A stretch of 8,851 nt of DNA from an uncultured Prevotellaceae bacterium. Lineage in GTDB: Bacteria > Bacteroidota > Bacteroidia > Bacteroidales > Bacteroidaceae. The notes below the pieces were generated by a model, which made no database searches, was not told the DNA's origin, and worked only from the letters and a program-made list of their open reading frames with translations. Where the stretch lies: contig CACYKX010000126.1 of assembly GCA_902775075.1 (NCBI GenBank), positions 1 through 8,851 of the forward strand, given 5' to 3'. Below are positions 1 to 7,379 of the stretch, one piece after another. Position numbers and translations under genes: made by a program. Every line of letters begins with the position of its first letter. Position 1 is the stretch's first letter.

Positions 1-112
1 ATTGACCACTTACAGTTACACCTTTCAAGTGTTGTATGTTCAGTGTGTCGATTTGAGCTCTTATTTGCAAAATGGACATACATAGAAAGAAACAAAAAGC
101 AAAAGATCTCAT
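1..112 (-). CDS. Probable TonB-dependent outer-membrane receptor, N-terminal fragment (runs off the window)
   Basis: An open frame starts at an ATG at 112-110 and stays open to the window edge, giving 37 residues. It begins with a signal peptide (MRSFAFCFFLCMSILQIRAQ, likely cleaved near Ala-Gln). The mature start reads IDTLNIQHLKGVTVSGQ. A short linker followed by L-x-x-V-x-V-S/T-G is the usual entry to the plug domain of Bacteroidetes TonB-dependent receptors that lack a carboxypeptidase-like extension. The gene starts 68 bp after the upstream DUF3244 gene, on the same strand, so the two may be cotranscribed. An unrelated secreted protein cannot be excluded because the plug and barrel lie outside the window. 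Confidence 0.6.
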   Translation of the reverse strand, partial: MRSFAFCFFLCMSILQIRAQIDTLNIQHLKGVTVSGQ

Positions 113-180
113 AAGAAAATTATATGCATCTTAAAAATAATATTATATCTACTCCACTTCATTTTGTGAAAAACATCTAT

Positions 181-534
181 TTAAATAAAAAATTCTCCAC
201 TATATGTGGCATTGTCCAAGATTATACATAGCGTGTAATCCCCTTGCGGCAGATTGCTTGTGTCCAAGGTTACAGTGCCACTACCTGATATGGTGGAGAC
301 AGTATAGCCGACAACTATACCGTTCGCATCGTAAACGTAGACTTGAACATTACCGGTGTAACGCGAAATACCAACTGTGACGACTCTATCCTCATAGTCT
401 GCTGCTACTTGTGTAGCTGATGGCATCCGCATACCTCCTTTATGAGCTATAACATTCCTCTTTACATTTATGCTGTTTGCCTGGCAGGGGGATAAGACCA
501 GCAACATCAACAGAAATAGAATAATCTTTTTCAT
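181..534 (-). CDS. Small secreted DUF3244 protein, copy 1
   Basis: The protein has 117 residues. It has a signal peptide (Lys-Lys then a Leu-rich core, residues 1 to about 19, ending S-P-C-Q-A), a short basic linker with the motif MRMPS (residues 35-39), and then a single beta-rich domain with the pattern V-x-V...G-x-V-x-V...G-x-V-V...L-x-x-G-D-Y-T-L...Y-S-G-E-F. This matches the Bacteroidetes family DUF3244, whose function is unknown; an Ig-like fold is likely. It aligns without gaps to the protein at 7519-7872, with about 68 of 117 residues identical by hand count. Cys17 sits in L-S-P-C, which is a poor lipobox, so cleavage by signal peptidase I and a periplasmic or secreted location are more likely. 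It has its own promoter-like sequence upstream and may be cotranscribed with the receptor at 1-112. Confidence 0.85.
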   Translation of the reverse strand: MKKIILFLLMLLVLSPCQANSINVKRNVIAHKGGMRMPSATQVAADYEDRVVTVGISRYTGNVQVYVYDANGIVVGYTVSTISGSGTVTLDTSNLPQGDYTLCIILDNATYSGEFFI

Positions 535-562
535 AATTGTCCGTGTTTATTGTTTCCGATTG

Positions 563-594
563 CGAAGTTAGGATGATTATTCAGAGCCTCCAAA
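563..594 (-). promoter_or_regulatory. Bacteroidetes-type promoter for DUF3244 copy 1
   Basis: On the minus strand the -7 element reads TAACTTCG (570-563), one mismatch from TAnnTTTG. A TTTG at 594-591 serves as the -33 element, with a 20-bp spacer. It lies about 30 bp upstream of the ATG at 534 and aligns with the perfect promoter of the paralogue at 7901-7931. Confidence 0.6.
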
Positions 595-600
595 TATTAC

Positions 601-612
601 ATGTCTATTTCT
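601..612 (-). promoter_or_regulatory. AGAAATAGACAT box, possible regulator-binding site
   Basis: On the minus strand the sequence is AGAAATAGACAT, ending 6 bp upstream of the -33 TTTG. The same 12 bases occur at 7939-7950 in the same place and again at 8016-8027. An activator-binding role is inferred from this position and repetition. Confidence 0.4.
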
Positions 613-757
613 TTAATTTGCACAACTTTGCTACTTTGCTGATATTTAATGGTTTACAGATTAAAATAAATTTTGTACGTCTATTAGCGCTACAACAAGT
701 GCCTCTTCTTGACAGAAAGACGCCATGCACCTATAACACAGGTGAAGCAACAAGGCA

Positions 758-1231
758 TTACTTGAAGACCTGCTGCCACAGCGTCTTGTCGCTGATAACG
801 ATACGGGCAGAAACCTTCAATTCTGGCTGAGCGTTGCTGCCATTAGAACGGATGTGGGTCTTAGCGGTAAAATAATGGTTTCCGTCTACGACCAGCAGCT
901 TGTCGTTGTGGCTGGTGATGGGACACACGATTGGGGCATCGTCATTGTCCTGTCCTTCAAAAGTGATGCGTGCCGTGCGCGGCTCATCAAAGAGATAGAG
1001 GTATTTGTAAGGAACAAGGAACTCTATGGAATCGTTGTGCGTTACCTTACCCTGCGCCTCAATCGTGATGGGATAGCGGATGGTGTAGAAAGCGATGGCA
1101 AGGGCGATGACGACAAGGGAAATGATCAACGTTCCGGTTCGTACAAGGGCTGGAGGCACCTGCCCGATGATGTGGCGCACCTTCTCGCTCCGCAGTTCTA
1201 TGTTGTCTATGTCATTCTTGTTGTTGTCCAT
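758..1231 (-). CDS. Very short HlyD-type membrane fusion (adaptor) protein
   Basis: The protein has 157 residues. The N-terminus (I-E-L-R-S-E-K-V, residues 11-18, then I-I-G-Q-V-P-P) and one membrane segment (about residues 31-52) followed by R-Y-P-I-T-I are the hallmark start of Bacteroidetes HlyD adaptors that pair with peptidase-containing ABC exporters. Family members are usually around 400 residues and carry lipoyl and coiled-coil arms that bridge the periplasm. Here the chain passes almost directly from the membrane segment into what resembles the C-terminal beta-barrel part (V-P-Y-K-Y-L-Y-L to the end), and it closes with a family-like tail (I-V-I-S-D-K-T-L-W-Q-Q-V-F-K). It therefore looks internally shortened rather than cut off at the end. 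It lies 74 bp after the PCAT gene, its presumed inner-membrane partner. No TolC-type gene is visible in the window. Confidence 0.75.
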   Translation of the reverse strand: MDNNKNDIDNIELRSEKVRHIIGQVPPALVRTGTLIISLVVIALAIAFYTIRYPITIEAQGKVTHNDSIEFLVPYKYLYLFDEPRTARITFEGQDNDDAPIVCPITSHNDKLLVVDGNHYFTAKTHIRSNGSNAQPELKVSARIVISDKTLWQQVFK

Positions 1232-1305
1232 ATCTCAAAGACTTGTTACTGTTGGCTATATCTATAGCGATTGTTCTTCTACTGTTAGATTGCCGGTGGC
1301 ATCTG

Positions 1306-3513
1306 TCAGTTTCCCAACTCTAACTGATTCTTGACAAGATTGTAGTATGCTCCTCGTTTTGCTGTCAGCGTCTCGTGGTTGCCCGTCTCGACGACCTTTC
1401 CATGGTCGATGACGACAATCTGGTCAGCATTCCTGACCGTGCTCAGGCGGTGGGCGACGATGACGACGGTCTTGCCACGATAGAACGTATCGAGGTTCTC
1501 CACGATAGCCCGCTCGTTGTTGGCATCGAGCGAGTTGGTGGCCTCGTCGAGGAAGATGTAGTCGGGATTCTTGTACACCGCACGGGCGATGAGTATGCGC
1601 TGCCGCTGCCCCTGGCTCAGTCCCACACCGTCACGTCCTATCTTCGTGTTGTACTTCAGTGGCAATGACATAACATAGTCGTGGATGCACGCTATCCGTG
1701 CGGCCTTCAACAAACGTTCCTTGTCGATGTCGCCGTCGTCAACAGCAATATTTCTTGCTATGCTCTCCGAGAAGATGACACCGTCCTGCATGACAACACC
1801 GCACTGGCGCCGCCACCATTTCTTGTTGAGCGTGTTGATGTCCGTGCCTCCAATATTGATTTGACCCTCCAAGACGGGATAATAGCCGAGCATAAGCTTG
1901 ACGAGCGTGGTCTTGCCGCTGCCCGAGGCTCCGACGATGGCCGTCACCTTTCCCTCGGGGATGCGTATCGTCACGTCGTCCAAGGTCTTGCGCAAGGCGT
2001 GAGGGTCGTATTTGAACATGATGCCCTCGATGTCGATGCCCTTGCTGTTGTCGGTTAGCGAGGTTCTGAGACCATTCTTTCCATTCTCGTCCTCGGCACG
2101 GTGAATCTCGTTGATGCGTTCCAGGCTGATCCTCACGTCCTGCAGGGAGTAGAAGAAGTTCATCAGTTGCTCAACAGGCGAATTAAGTTGCCCGATAATG
2201 TATTGCACGGCAAGCATCATACCAAGTGTCATTTGCCCATGTATCACGGCGGTTGCAGCTACTACCGTGATGATGATGTTTTTTACCTCGTTGATGAAGA
2301 TGCTTCCTGCCTCCTGCGTCTGCTGCAACTTCATCGACTTCATCTGTACGTTGAAGAGGTCCACCTGCGTGTCTTCCCATTCCCACCGGCGGCGCTGTTC
2401 ACAGTCCTGAAGCTTGATCTCCTGCATGGAAGTGATGAACTCGTAGGTCTTGTTGTTGTTGATGGCTTGCTGCTCGAAGAGCTCATAGTCTAGCACCTTG
2501 CGTCGGCGCAGGAAGAGCGTCATCCATGCGCCATAGAGGATGCTTCCTAACAAGAAGATGGCAAACACCAACTTGTTATAAAAGAACAGCACCACCGTGA
2601 ATACTACGAAGGTGAGCATGGAGAAGGTCACGCTCAGTGCCTGGCTGGTAAGGAAGTTGTTCACGCGGCTGTGGTCGTTCATCCGCTGCATGAGGTCGCC
2701 CATGAGTTTTGTGTCAAAGAACGACATCGGCAGTTTCAACAGTTTGATGAAGAAGTCGCTCACCAGCGAGATGTTGACCCTCATGGAGATATGCAGCAAC
2801 AGCCACCGGCGGATGAAGTCGATGGCCGTACGGCTGAATGTGAGCATCAGCTGACCGAGCAGTATCAGCCAGATGAAGCCAAGGTCTTGATTCTTGATGC
2901 CCACGTCGACGATGGACTGCGTGAGGAATGGCAGGACGAGCTGCAACAAACTGCCCACAACCATGCCTAAGACGACCTGTCCGAAATAGCGCTTGTACTT
3001 CTTCACATAGCCGAAGAGAAAACGGAACGACCGTGGATTCTTATTCTTTTCACCATCTCCGTCCTCCTTACGGGAATAGAAAGCGGGTGTAGGCTCCAAG
3101 AACATCGCTATACCCTTCTCTTCCCCGTTAGACCGCGTGCTGATCCAGTGGCTCTTGAACTCTTCAAGATTATATTTTACAAGGCCTTTGCCAGGGTCAG
3201 CGACATAGAACTTCTTGCCCTTTTTGACTTTGTATAGGACGACGAAGTGATTTTGATCCCAATGGAGGACGCAAGGAAGAGTAGCCTTGCTCAGAGTATC
3301 AAAATCGGTTCTTGCACACATTGTGCGTAGTCCGAGCTTATTTGCAGCTTCATTGACACCCAGCATCGAAACTCCCTCTGATGTCGCAACACAAAGTTTT
3401 GACAATGTACGCAATGAGATTTCCCTGCCAAAATGTTTACATACCATTTGTAAGCAGGTGATGCCGCACATCATACTGTCCGACTGAATTATACACTTGA
3501 AGCTATCTTTCAT
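1306..3513 (-). CDS. Peptidase-containing ABC transporter (C39 peptidase, membrane domain and ATPase), PCAT
   Basis: The protein has 735 residues, the normal length for the family. It removes double-glycine leaders and exports the core peptide across the inner membrane. The N-terminal C39 peptidase (about 1-140) has the oxyanion Gln10, catalytic Cys16 in Q-S-D-S-M-M-C-G, His89 in N-H-F and Asp106 in A-D-P. The membrane domain spans about residues 165-455. The ATPase domain shows Walker A G-A-S-G-S-G-K-T-T (528-536), Q-loop Gln576, signature L-S-Q-G-Q (632-636), Walker B Y-I-F-L-D-E-A-T (652-659) and H-loop His688. All catalytic residues are present, so it should be active. It starts 11 bp after the outer-membrane barrel gene and is followed by the short adaptor. 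The double-glycine precursor at 7197-7361 is its likely substrate. It is much richer in G+C than the maturase gene. Confidence 0.96.
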   Translation of the reverse strand: MKDSFKCIIQSDSMMCGITCLQMVCKHFGREISLRTLSKLCVATSEGVSMLGVNEAANKLGLRTMCARTDFDTLSKATLPCVLHWDQNHFVVLYKVKKGKKFYVADPGKGLVKYNLEEFKSHWISTRSNGEEKGIAMFLEPTPAFYSRKEDGDGEKNKNPRSFRFLFGYVKKYKRYFGQVVLGMVVGSLLQLVLPFLTQSIVDVGIKNQDLGFIWLILLGQLMLTFSRTAIDFIRRWLLLHISMRVNISLVSDFFIKLLKLPMSFFDTKLMGDLMQRMNDHSRVNNFLTSQALSVTFSMLTFVVFTVVLFFYNKLVFAIFLLGSILYGAWMTLFLRRRKVLDYELFEQQAINNNKTYEFITSMQEIKLQDCEQRRRWEWEDTQVDLFNVQMKSMKLQQTQEAGSIFINEVKNIIITVVAATAVIHGQMTLGMMLAVQYIIGQLNSPVEQLMNFFYSLQDVRISLERINEIHRAEDENGKNGLRTSLTDNSKGIDIEGIMFKYDPHALRKTLDDVTIRIPEGKVTAIVGASGSGKTTLVKLMLGYYPVLEGQINIGGTDINTLNKKWWRRQCGVVMQDGVIFSESIARNIAVDDGDIDKERLLKAARIACIHDYVMSLPLKYNTKIGRDGVGLSQGQRQRILIARAVYKNPDYIFLDEATNSLDANNERAIVENLDTFYRGKTVVIVAHRLSTVRNADQIVVIDHGKVVETGNHETLTAKRGAYYNLVKNQLELGN

Positions 3514-3524
3514 GCTAAAGCATT

Positions 3525-5837
3525 TTACAACCTTGACTTTTCATCATTGCCGGCACCTGTTCCCTTGTATTTGCCTTTTCCTGTATTTTTGAAATTGTAA
3601 GACACAGAGATACCAATGCTCCTGGTATAGCCGTACGAGTCCTTAGTCATAGTAGCCACACTGTAATAACCCGTCCAACGGTCGCGTTGCTGCTTGAATA
3701 TGTCGTTGGCATATAGTGATACGGTCAGAGATTTCTGTAGGAAATCCTTTTGCAATCGGAGGTTGACGCTAACCGAATGCTTGTTTCTGGTAAAGCCATC
3801 ATCATAGCCTGACCTGTACCTCAAATAAAGCATTGCCTTGCAGGTATTGTCTATTTCAAACCAGTTGCGGAAATCCATCTTCCACAAGGGCTTGTTCAGT
3901 TCCTCTGATACCCCATATTGTTTCGCATCAAGGAGTTGCTGCCAGTAGCCTAACAGGAGTGAAGGCTTGTATAATCCGAATTTCGGCGACAGTGTAATGG
4001 AGGCGTTGAACGACTGCTGTTTGTCGAAGTTCTTGCTTCTCCAGATGGTAATCTCAGATCCCTCCTGATACAAATCTGCAAACGAGAACCGTGCATCTTT
4101 ACGGTAGTTGTACCCGGCTGCAAGATGAAGCCATGAATAAGTAAAAAGCAAGTCAACGTTATGTATTATTGTGGGTCTCAGCAACGGGTTGCCTCCCTCA
4201 TACTCGTAGCGGTTGTCATATTGCACATTGGAGCTAAGCGACTGATAACTAGGTCTGCTTATGCGCTTCCCATAGCTGAACTGCACCTCTGCCAGCCCGT
4301 GGTGCCAGCCAATGGAGACATTGGGGAACAGGTCGTTATAGTCACGGCTCTGTTCTGTCTGTAATTCCCCAAATGAATAGTAATAGGATTTCACATCCTC
4401 ATAACGTAATCCGGCAACGATATTGAAATTTCCCAGAGGAACACTGTACTCGGCAAACAAGGCAGTGTTGCTCTCGCGTATCTCGTCATCCGATGATGTG
4501 AGTATTTGCTCAACATTGTTGTATAGCCCATGTGTTTTAGTATGGGACACCTCACTGCCGACACTTACCTCTCCCTTCCATACAGGATAGGTAAGGATGA
4601 GCTTTGCAGCCAACATCCTGTTCCTGTTGGTACTTGAAGAATGGATGAGGCGGTCCTCTAATTCCTCGCTGCTTTCTGCCGACATCTGGTTGCGGGAAGA
4701 CTTCTTCCACACCCATGTACTATTTAGGTCTATGCCAAGCTTCCCCACTTTGCCTAGGTAATACAAATTAGCATCGTGTTGTGGGTTTTCGTTTTCAAGA
4801 ATGGTCATCCGTTGGTTCACATAACCTTCCAATATCTCGTTTCTCGTTATGGTCTGTTGCGTGTTGGCGTGCCCTCCCTCGTATATTGAGCCATCGAGTT
4901 TGTAGGACAGCCCAATCGAGTTGTCCCCATCGATGTCATAGCTTGCCCCAATCTTCCCGTTGGCGATGGTATACCAGAAATCATTAGGGCACACTTGCAA
5001 TATATTAATATGGTTGCCATTGCTCTTAAAGTCATCTGTGATCGTTGCATCCGCAGCATTATAGCCATTTGTAAAAGATAAGGCCCCGGTCACTTCAAGA
5101 CCACCTGTATGATACTTGATGGCAGCATCATCGTAAGTGGTCCATTTCCGGGCATACTCACCTTGGCCGAAGGCTGTCACGCCGATGCTGCTGCTTGTGT
5201 TCTTAATGGTACTTATGCGTATGACCGAACCGACTTCCGAGTTGTATCTTGCCCCCGGTGCTGTGATGATGTCTATACTTTTTATCTCATTCGATTTCAA
5301 GTACTTGAGCTCGTTGGCATTCTGTACCTTCCTGTTGTTGATGTATATTTCAGGTGTGCCTTTGGCAAAGACCGTGAAATTGCCGTTACAACCTTCAATG
5401 CCTGGCAGCATAGAGACGACATCGTTTGCCGTTCCCACATCCTTCAGTAAGGAGTTGTGAATGTCAATGTTCAGTCCACCGGCAACAGCCTTGTATTGTG
5501 GTAAAGAACCTTTCACGATGACCTCAGCAAGGGTTCGGTTGTCTTCATCCAATATTATATCCCCGATATTACTACTTTTGAATGCTATCAGTGTTGTCAC
5601 ATATCCTATGCTCGACACTTTCAGAATGTTGTTAGAGCCCCCTGTCTCCAAAGAAAAAGAGCCGTCTTCCTTAGTCACAGTCCCTGCCATGAAAGTGGAA
5701 TCTTTGGCGTTGAGCAGCACAATATTGGCAAATGGTATGGGAGCATGATGAGTATCCACTACTTTGCCCATCACGCTTTGTGCGTAAGATAAGACAACAA
5801 GCTGTGACAATAAACACATCAAAAGTATTCTTCTCAT
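3525..5837 (-). CDS. Outer-membrane beta-barrel protein with carboxypeptidase-like and plug-like domains (PF14905 type)
   Basis: The protein has 770 residues. It has a signal peptide (1 to about 19, ending S-Y-A-Q), a carboxypeptidase-like regulatory domain (about 20-105: G-K-V-V-D, P-I-P-F-A-N-I-V-L, K-E-D-G-S-F-S-L, S-S-I-G-Y), and a TonB-receptor-like plug (about 105-215: L-A-E-V-I-V-K-G, T-A-N-D-V-V-S-M-L-P-G-I, I-Y-I-N-N-R-K-V, I-T-A-P-G-A-R-Y). The rest is a barrel of alternating aromatic strands, with a likely last strand at S-I-G-I-S-V-S-Y-N-F before a basic Gly/Lys-rich tail. I see no clear TonB box. The ATG overlaps the stop of the maturase gene by 4 bp (ATGA), which implies translational coupling. 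Passage of the product through the outer membrane, its uptake, or recognition are all possible; the sequence does not decide between them. Confidence 0.9.
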   Translation of the reverse strand: MRRILLMCLLSQLVVLSYAQSVMGKVVDTHHAPIPFANIVLLNAKDSTFMAGTVTKEDGSFSLETGGSNNILKVSSIGYVTTLIAFKSSNIGDIILDEDNRTLAEVIVKGSLPQYKAVAGGLNIDIHNSLLKDVGTANDVVSMLPGIEGCNGNFTVFAKGTPEIYINNRKVQNANELKYLKSNEIKSIDIITAPGARYNSEVGSVIRISTIKNTSSSIGVTAFGQGEYARKWTTYDDAAIKYHTGGLEVTGALSFTNGYNAADATITDDFKSNGNHINILQVCPNDFWYTIANGKIGASYDIDGDNSIGLSYKLDGSIYEGGHANTQQTITRNEILEGYVNQRMTILENENPQHDANLYYLGKVGKLGIDLNSTWVWKKSSRNQMSAESSEELEDRLIHSSSTNRNRMLAAKLILTYPVWKGEVSVGSEVSHTKTHGLYNNVEQILTSSDDEIRESNTALFAEYSVPLGNFNIVAGLRYEDVKSYYYSFGELQTEQSRDYNDLFPNVSIGWHHGLAEVQFSYGKRISRPSYQSLSSNVQYDNRYEYEGGNPLLRPTIIHNVDLLFTYSWLHLAAGYNYRKDARFSFADLYQEGSEITIWRSKNFDKQQSFNASITLSPKFGLYKPSLLLGYWQQLLDAKQYGVSEELNKPLWKMDFRNWFEIDNTCKAMLYLRYRSGYDDGFTRNKHSVSVNLRLQKDFLQKSLTVSLYANDIFKQQRDRWTGYYSVATMTKDSYGYTRSIGISVSYNFKNTGKGKYKGTGAGNDEKSRL

Positions 5838-7126
5838 AGTTCTTTACCGTTTAAACTGTTAATCAATAGCCTCCAAAGAGGCTCATCAGTCCTTATAGCC
5901 ACCAGTAATGTCAAAATCTTCTTAATATATTCTTGACGAAACTCGCAAAACTCCTTTTGGGGACGATTAGTAAAACATCCTTTTTTCTCGTCATAAAAAC
6001 ACTCTACGGTACAGCCGCCACATAGATTCCTGCACCAACAATTAACACAGTCTTGGTTTTCCTTGTTGACATGGCTAATTGCATATTTGAACTTTTTCAT
6101 ATCAGTGTATAAATTAGCACTCGCAATGTTACCTAAACTGCAATTGGACTTCTCATTTAATAGATGGCAACCATATATTTCTCCGTTTACAGAAACAGAT
6201 ATGTTGTTGAAGCCAATGTTGCAAAAGAGGTTGTTATTCTTCTTGATTAGGTGCCCCAAGATATTCCAAAATTCAGTGGGTAGACAGCGAAATTCACTTT
6301 CACGCAGTTGCTCTCTTGTGATAGAATCAATATAAGATAACGCATAGCCTTTATCTAAATGAGAATCATTAACAATGGCACCCGAAATTCCAAAAGAACT
6401 TTTGAGATATTGCTTTAATTTCATATGATCGAAGCCTTCTTTTATTGCTTTTTGCGTAAAAGTAGCTTCATAAGATAACTCTATAGTTTTTATTTTCTTA
6501 ATTTCTGCAATAAAATTGACAACAGAACTGTAGCTTCCTTTTCCATTCGCACGTATTCTATTAAAGTCATGTATAGTCTCAGGCCCGTCTATGCTAACGG
6601 TTATACTACTAATATATTTCCTAATGACCCCAAGTAATACGGGATTTAGGATAGTTCCATTTGTTACAATGCAGAATTTTGGGGTTTTGAGTTTTTCCCC
6701 TCTGTATATATTGGTTATTTCTTTACATACGAAATCTATAACTTTCTCATTGAGTAAAGGTTCGCCTCCAAAAAAAACTATTTTATTGATAGAATCAAAA
6801 TTACTTTTGCAAAAGGATATAAAACTCTTTGCAGTATCAATTGTCATTAGGGATCTTACGGCACCATAATCACCTCCTTGTGCATAGCAATATTTACATC
6901 TCAAATTGCAGTTATTAGAAACACATAAAGTAATTCTATTTATATGCCTATGGGGTTCTGTATTGTTAACCTTTGTTTCTATACAAGGGGCACCTAATAT
7001 AGATTTCATCTTTTTACCATCGAGTTTTTCGGAAGAAGAATTCATCGAAATCAAAGACATGCTCAAATCATTGTAAATGAATTTCTTATTCCCAACCTCA
7101 AGTTCCTTGTATCTTGTACTCCTCAT
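5834..7126 (-). CDS. Radical SAM/SPASM peptide maturase
   Basis: The protein has 430 residues. The N-terminal 60 residues (around V-G-N-K-K-F-I-Y-N-D) resemble the short recognition region of peptide-modifying radical SAM enzymes. The SAM-binding cluster is C-N-L-R-C-K-Y-C, with Cys73, Cys77 and Cys80, and the G-G-E-P motif is at 120-123. The C-terminal SPASM domain shows Cys302-x12-Gly315-x4-Cys320, then Cys360-x2-Cys363-x5-Cys369, Cys372, Cys376, Cys384 and Cys394, enough ligands for two auxiliary iron-sulfur clusters. Related enzymes install thioether or carbon-carbon links in RiPP precursors. The substrate is very probably the 54-residue peptide encoded just upstream. The gene is strikingly AT-rich compared with the transporter (27% G+C in one counted line), which suggests a separate origin. 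Its stop codon overlaps the start of the barrel gene. The exact chemistry cannot be read from the sequence. Confidence 0.95.
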   Translation of the reverse strand: MRSTRYKELEVGNKKFIYNDLSMSLISMNSSSEKLDGKKMKSILGAPCIETKVNNTEPHRHINRITLCVSNNCNLRCKYCYAQGGDYGAVRSLMTIDTAKSFISFCKSNFDSINKIVFFGGEPLLNEKVIDFVCKEITNIYRGEKLKTPKFCIVTNGTILNPVLLGVIRKYISSITVSIDGPETIHDFNRIRANGKGSYSSVVNFIAEIKKIKTIELSYEATFTQKAIKEGFDHMKLKQYLKSSFGISGAIVNDSHLDKGYALSYIDSITREQLRESEFRCLPTEFWNILGHLIKKNNNLFCNIGFNNISVSVNGEIYGCHLLNEKSNCSLGNIASANLYTDMKKFKYAISHVNKENQDCVNCWCRNLCGGCTVECFYDEKKGCFTNRPQKEFCEFRQEYIKKILTLLVAIRTDEPLWRLLINSLNGKEL

Positions 7127-7147
7127 CTGTTTTATATTTAATAAATA

Positions 7148-7177
7148 GTATCCACCTATTTTTAGATAGGTGGATAC
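7148..7177 (-). terminator. Perfect 12-bp hairpin between precursor and maturase (attenuator or processing site)
   Basis: The arms GTATCCACCTAT (7148-7159) and ATAGGTGGATAC (7166-7177) are exact reverse complements around a 6-base loop. The hairpin starts about 19 bp after the precursor stop and ends 21 bp before the maturase ATG. On the minus strand it is followed by TATTTATTAAATATAAAA, which is AT-rich but has no uninterrupted U tract. It is therefore more likely a leaky terminator or RNA-stabilising hairpin that yields more precursor than enzyme mRNA. Confidence 0.7.
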
Positions 7178-7196
7178 ATTTTCTATCTGCTATATC

Positions 7197-7361
7197 CTAT
7201 TTTTCCACAGTGGTAGAATCGCTACCGTTACAGCAATGGAAACCGGCTGCTTTCCCCGCTTCTGCTTGCTCACCAAATCTTTCACCTCCGCACAAGCTTT
7301 CCAATTCATCGTAATTTAAAATTTCAAATGAATCATAAGATGCAATCTCATTGTTCTTCAT
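7197..7361 (-). CDS. RiPP precursor peptide with double-glycine leader
   Basis: An ATG at 7361-7359 opens a 54-codon frame that ends with TAG at 7199-7197. The start is preceded by an A-rich stretch typical of Bacteroidetes translation starts. The acidic leader ends D-E-L-E-S-L-C-G-G (residues 18-26). Glu at -8, Leu at -7, Leu at -4 and Gly-Gly at -2/-1 fit the classic leader recognised by C39 peptidases. Cleavage after Gly26 would release a 28-residue core (27-54) rich in Gly, Ala and Glu, with adjacent Cys43-Cys44 followed by N-G-S-D and a tail T-T-V-E-K. Cys44 and Asp48 have the C-x3-D spacing used for thioether links in some radical SAM peptides. The peptide lies directly upstream of the maturase and in the same locus as a PCAT. 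I do not recognise the core as any named family. Confidence 0.85.
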   Translation of the reverse strand: MKNNEIASYDSFEILNYDELESLCGGERFGEQAEAGKAAGFHCCNGSDSTTVEK

Positions 7362-7379
7362 TTTTATTTCTTTTACAAT

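Larger units (their letters stand above)
535..612 (-). repeat. Upstream region conserved between the two DUF3244 genes (copy 1)
   Basis: These 78 bp align without gaps to 7873-7950, with 66 of 78 positions identical by hand count. The match runs from the start codon through the -7 and -33 elements to a box AGAAATAGACAT at 612-601, and then stops abruptly. The remainder of the gap up to the adaptor gene (613-757) is AT-rich, and I see no further gene or clear terminator in it. Confidence 0.8.

Noticed and set aside
728..744. Small inverted repeat CACCT/AGGTG after the adaptor gene as a terminator
   Set aside because: The stem has only 5 bp and no T tract follows on the minus strand.
854..1267. 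Plus-strand open frame opposite the adaptor gene, and similar plus-strand frames opposite the PCAT and barrel genes
   Set aside because: They are antisense to well-supported genes, and their translations show no recognisable domain or plausible start context.
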